Source: an uncultured Eubacteriales bacterium (GTDB taxonomy: Bacteria > Bacillota > Clostridia > Oscillospirales > Oscillospiraceae). Taken from it: DNA of 7,421 nucleotides. Below the pieces are notes generated by a model. The model did no database searches. It saw only the letters and a program-made list of their open reading frames with translations, and was not told the DNA's origin. The stretch is from assembly GCA_905201305.1 (NCBI GenBank), contig CAJKNS010000113.1, forward strand, positions 1-7,421. Reading direction: 5' to 3'. Of the stretch, positions 6,408-7,421 are shown one piece after another. Every line of letters starts with the position of its first letter. Position 1 is the stretch's first letter. Both the position numbers and the translations under genes were made by a program.

Positions 6408-7421
6408 TTACCATTGTAAAAGCAGACGGAACGGCGGAACAGCAGCAGATTGCAGCCATGCGGGAACGGGCGGCAAAAACCGGAGCAGGCATTGAGCAGT
6501 CTGCCCGGGAGATCATGGAGGCAGTCCGCCAGCGGGGCTATGAAGCGGTCAGGGAGTATTCCCTGAAATTCGACGGTGCAGAGCCCTATGAGATTTCAAA
6601 ATCGGAGCTCCAGGCAGCGGCAGAACGGATCGATCCGAAGCTCCTTGTGGCACTCCGGCGCAGCGCTGAGAATATCCGCGCTTATCAGACGGAGCTTTTA
6701 TGTAAATCCCGCCAGTGGGAAAGCCCCATGAAGGGCGGAACCGTGGGGCAGATTGTTCGCGGGCTCAGCCGGGTGGGTATTTATGTGCCCGGTGGTCGGG
6801 CGGCTTATCCCAGCTCGGTACTGATGAATGCGGTGCCGGCAAAGGTTGCAGGCTGCGGCGAGGTGATTATGGTGACGCCCCCAACGGAAAACCTCAACGA
6901 TGCGGTTTTGGCAGCGGCATGGGTTGCACAGGTGGACCGTGTGATTGCGGTTGGCGGCGTTCAAGCCGTGGCAGCGCTGACCTATGGGGCTGACTTTATT
7001 CCCAGAGTGGATAAGCTGGTGGGACCCGGTAATGCCTTTGTGGCAGCGGCAAAGCGCATGGCATACGGCACCTTGGATATTGACATGGTGGCTGGACCCT
7101 CTGAGGTGCTGGTAATTGCGGATGAAACGGCAAATCCGGTCTATACGGCGGCGGACCTGCTGTCTCAGGCGGAGCATGATGTGATGGCGAGCGCAGTGCT
7201 GCTGACCACCTCTCAGACCCTTGCCGAGCAGGTGGCACAGGAGATGGAGCGCCAGACCGGCTATCTCAGCCGCAGCGACGTGATTTTGCAGTCTCTCCGG
7301 GATTATGGCGCGATTATCGTCTGCGACAGTCTGGAGACTTGCTGTGCGCTTGCCAATGAAATTGCGCCGGAGCACCTGGAGCTTATGACCGAAAATCCCA
7401 GAGCGCTGCTGCCAAACATTC
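6404..7421 (+). CDS. hisD: Histidinol dehydrogenase HisD (3' end beyond window)
   Basis: HisD is a zinc enzyme that oxidises L-histidinol to L-histidine in two NAD-dependent steps, the end of the pathway. The window contains 339 codons without a stop. Family members have about 430 residues, so roughly 90 are missing past the edge. Visible motifs are VPGGRAAYPSS (128-138), VGPGN (206-210) and AGPSE (230-234). SQAEHD (254-259) supplies zinc ligands Q255 and H258, and APEHLEL (321-327) carries the catalytic Glu323-His324 pair. The remaining two zinc ligands, an Asp and a His in the family, would lie mostly or wholly outside the window. The ATG overlaps the hisG stop codon by four bases. Only a modest GAGG lies upstream (6390-6393), so translation probably depends on coupling to hisG. 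Confidence 0.96.
   Translation, partial: MITIVKADGTAEQQQIAAMRERAAKTGAGIEQSAREIMEAVRQRGYEAVREYSLKFDGAEPYEISKSELQAAAERIDPKLLVALRRSAENIRAYQTELLCKSRQWESPMKGGTVGQIVRGLSRVGIYVPGGRAAYPSSVLMNAVPAKVAGCGEVIMVTPPTENLNDAVLAAAWVAQVDRVIAVGGVQAVAALTYGADFIPRVDKLVGPGNAFVAAAKRMAYGTLDIDMVAGPSEVLVIADETANPVYTAADLLSQAEHDVMASAVLLTTSQTLAEQVAQEMERQTGYLSRSDVILQSLRDYGAIIVCDSLETCCALANEIAPEHLELMTENPRALLPNI

Overview
The window looks like ordinary chromosomal core DNA from a Gram-positive member of the Firmicutes, most likely a Clostridia/Oscillospiraceae-type anaerobe. The evidence is a PolC-type replicative polymerase (restricted mainly to Firmicutes and relatives), a short-form HisG paired with HisZ, moderately GC-rich coding sequence, and strong purine-rich ribosome binding sites. 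The exact genus cannot be read from the sequence. All real genes are on the + strand.

Layout: bases 1-134 are a leader with no supported gene; they hold a weak promoter candidate, a GC-rich stem-loop and the polC ribosome binding site. Bases 135-4424 are a complete polC (1429 aa). It has an OB fold, a PHP domain split by a 3'-5' proofreading exonuclease, a four-cysteine zinc site, the three catalytic aspartates of the polymerase, and a C-terminal sliding-clamp motif. The 178-base gap after it holds an intrinsic terminator, then a promoter and ribosome binding site for the next operon. That operon starts a histidine biosynthesis cluster: hisZ (4603-5781), hisG (5778-6407) and hisD (6404 to the window edge, incomplete). 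Each neighbouring pair overlaps by four bases.

How the genes work together: PolC copies the chromosome with the beta clamp and proofreads its own product. HisZ and HisG form the ATP phosphoribosyltransferase that commits ATP and PRPP to histidine synthesis; HisG here lacks the regulatory C-terminal domain, so HisZ should be needed for activity and feedback control. HisD performs the last two oxidations of the same pathway. The terminator and separate promoter suggest that polC and the his genes are separate transcription units.

I found no mobile element, CRISPR array, tRNA, rRNA or evidence of a new system. The findings are modest: leader structure and an overlapping mini-ORF at the polC start, a fully retained set of PHP metal ligands in PolC, and a short-leader his promoter with no visible room for a T-box.
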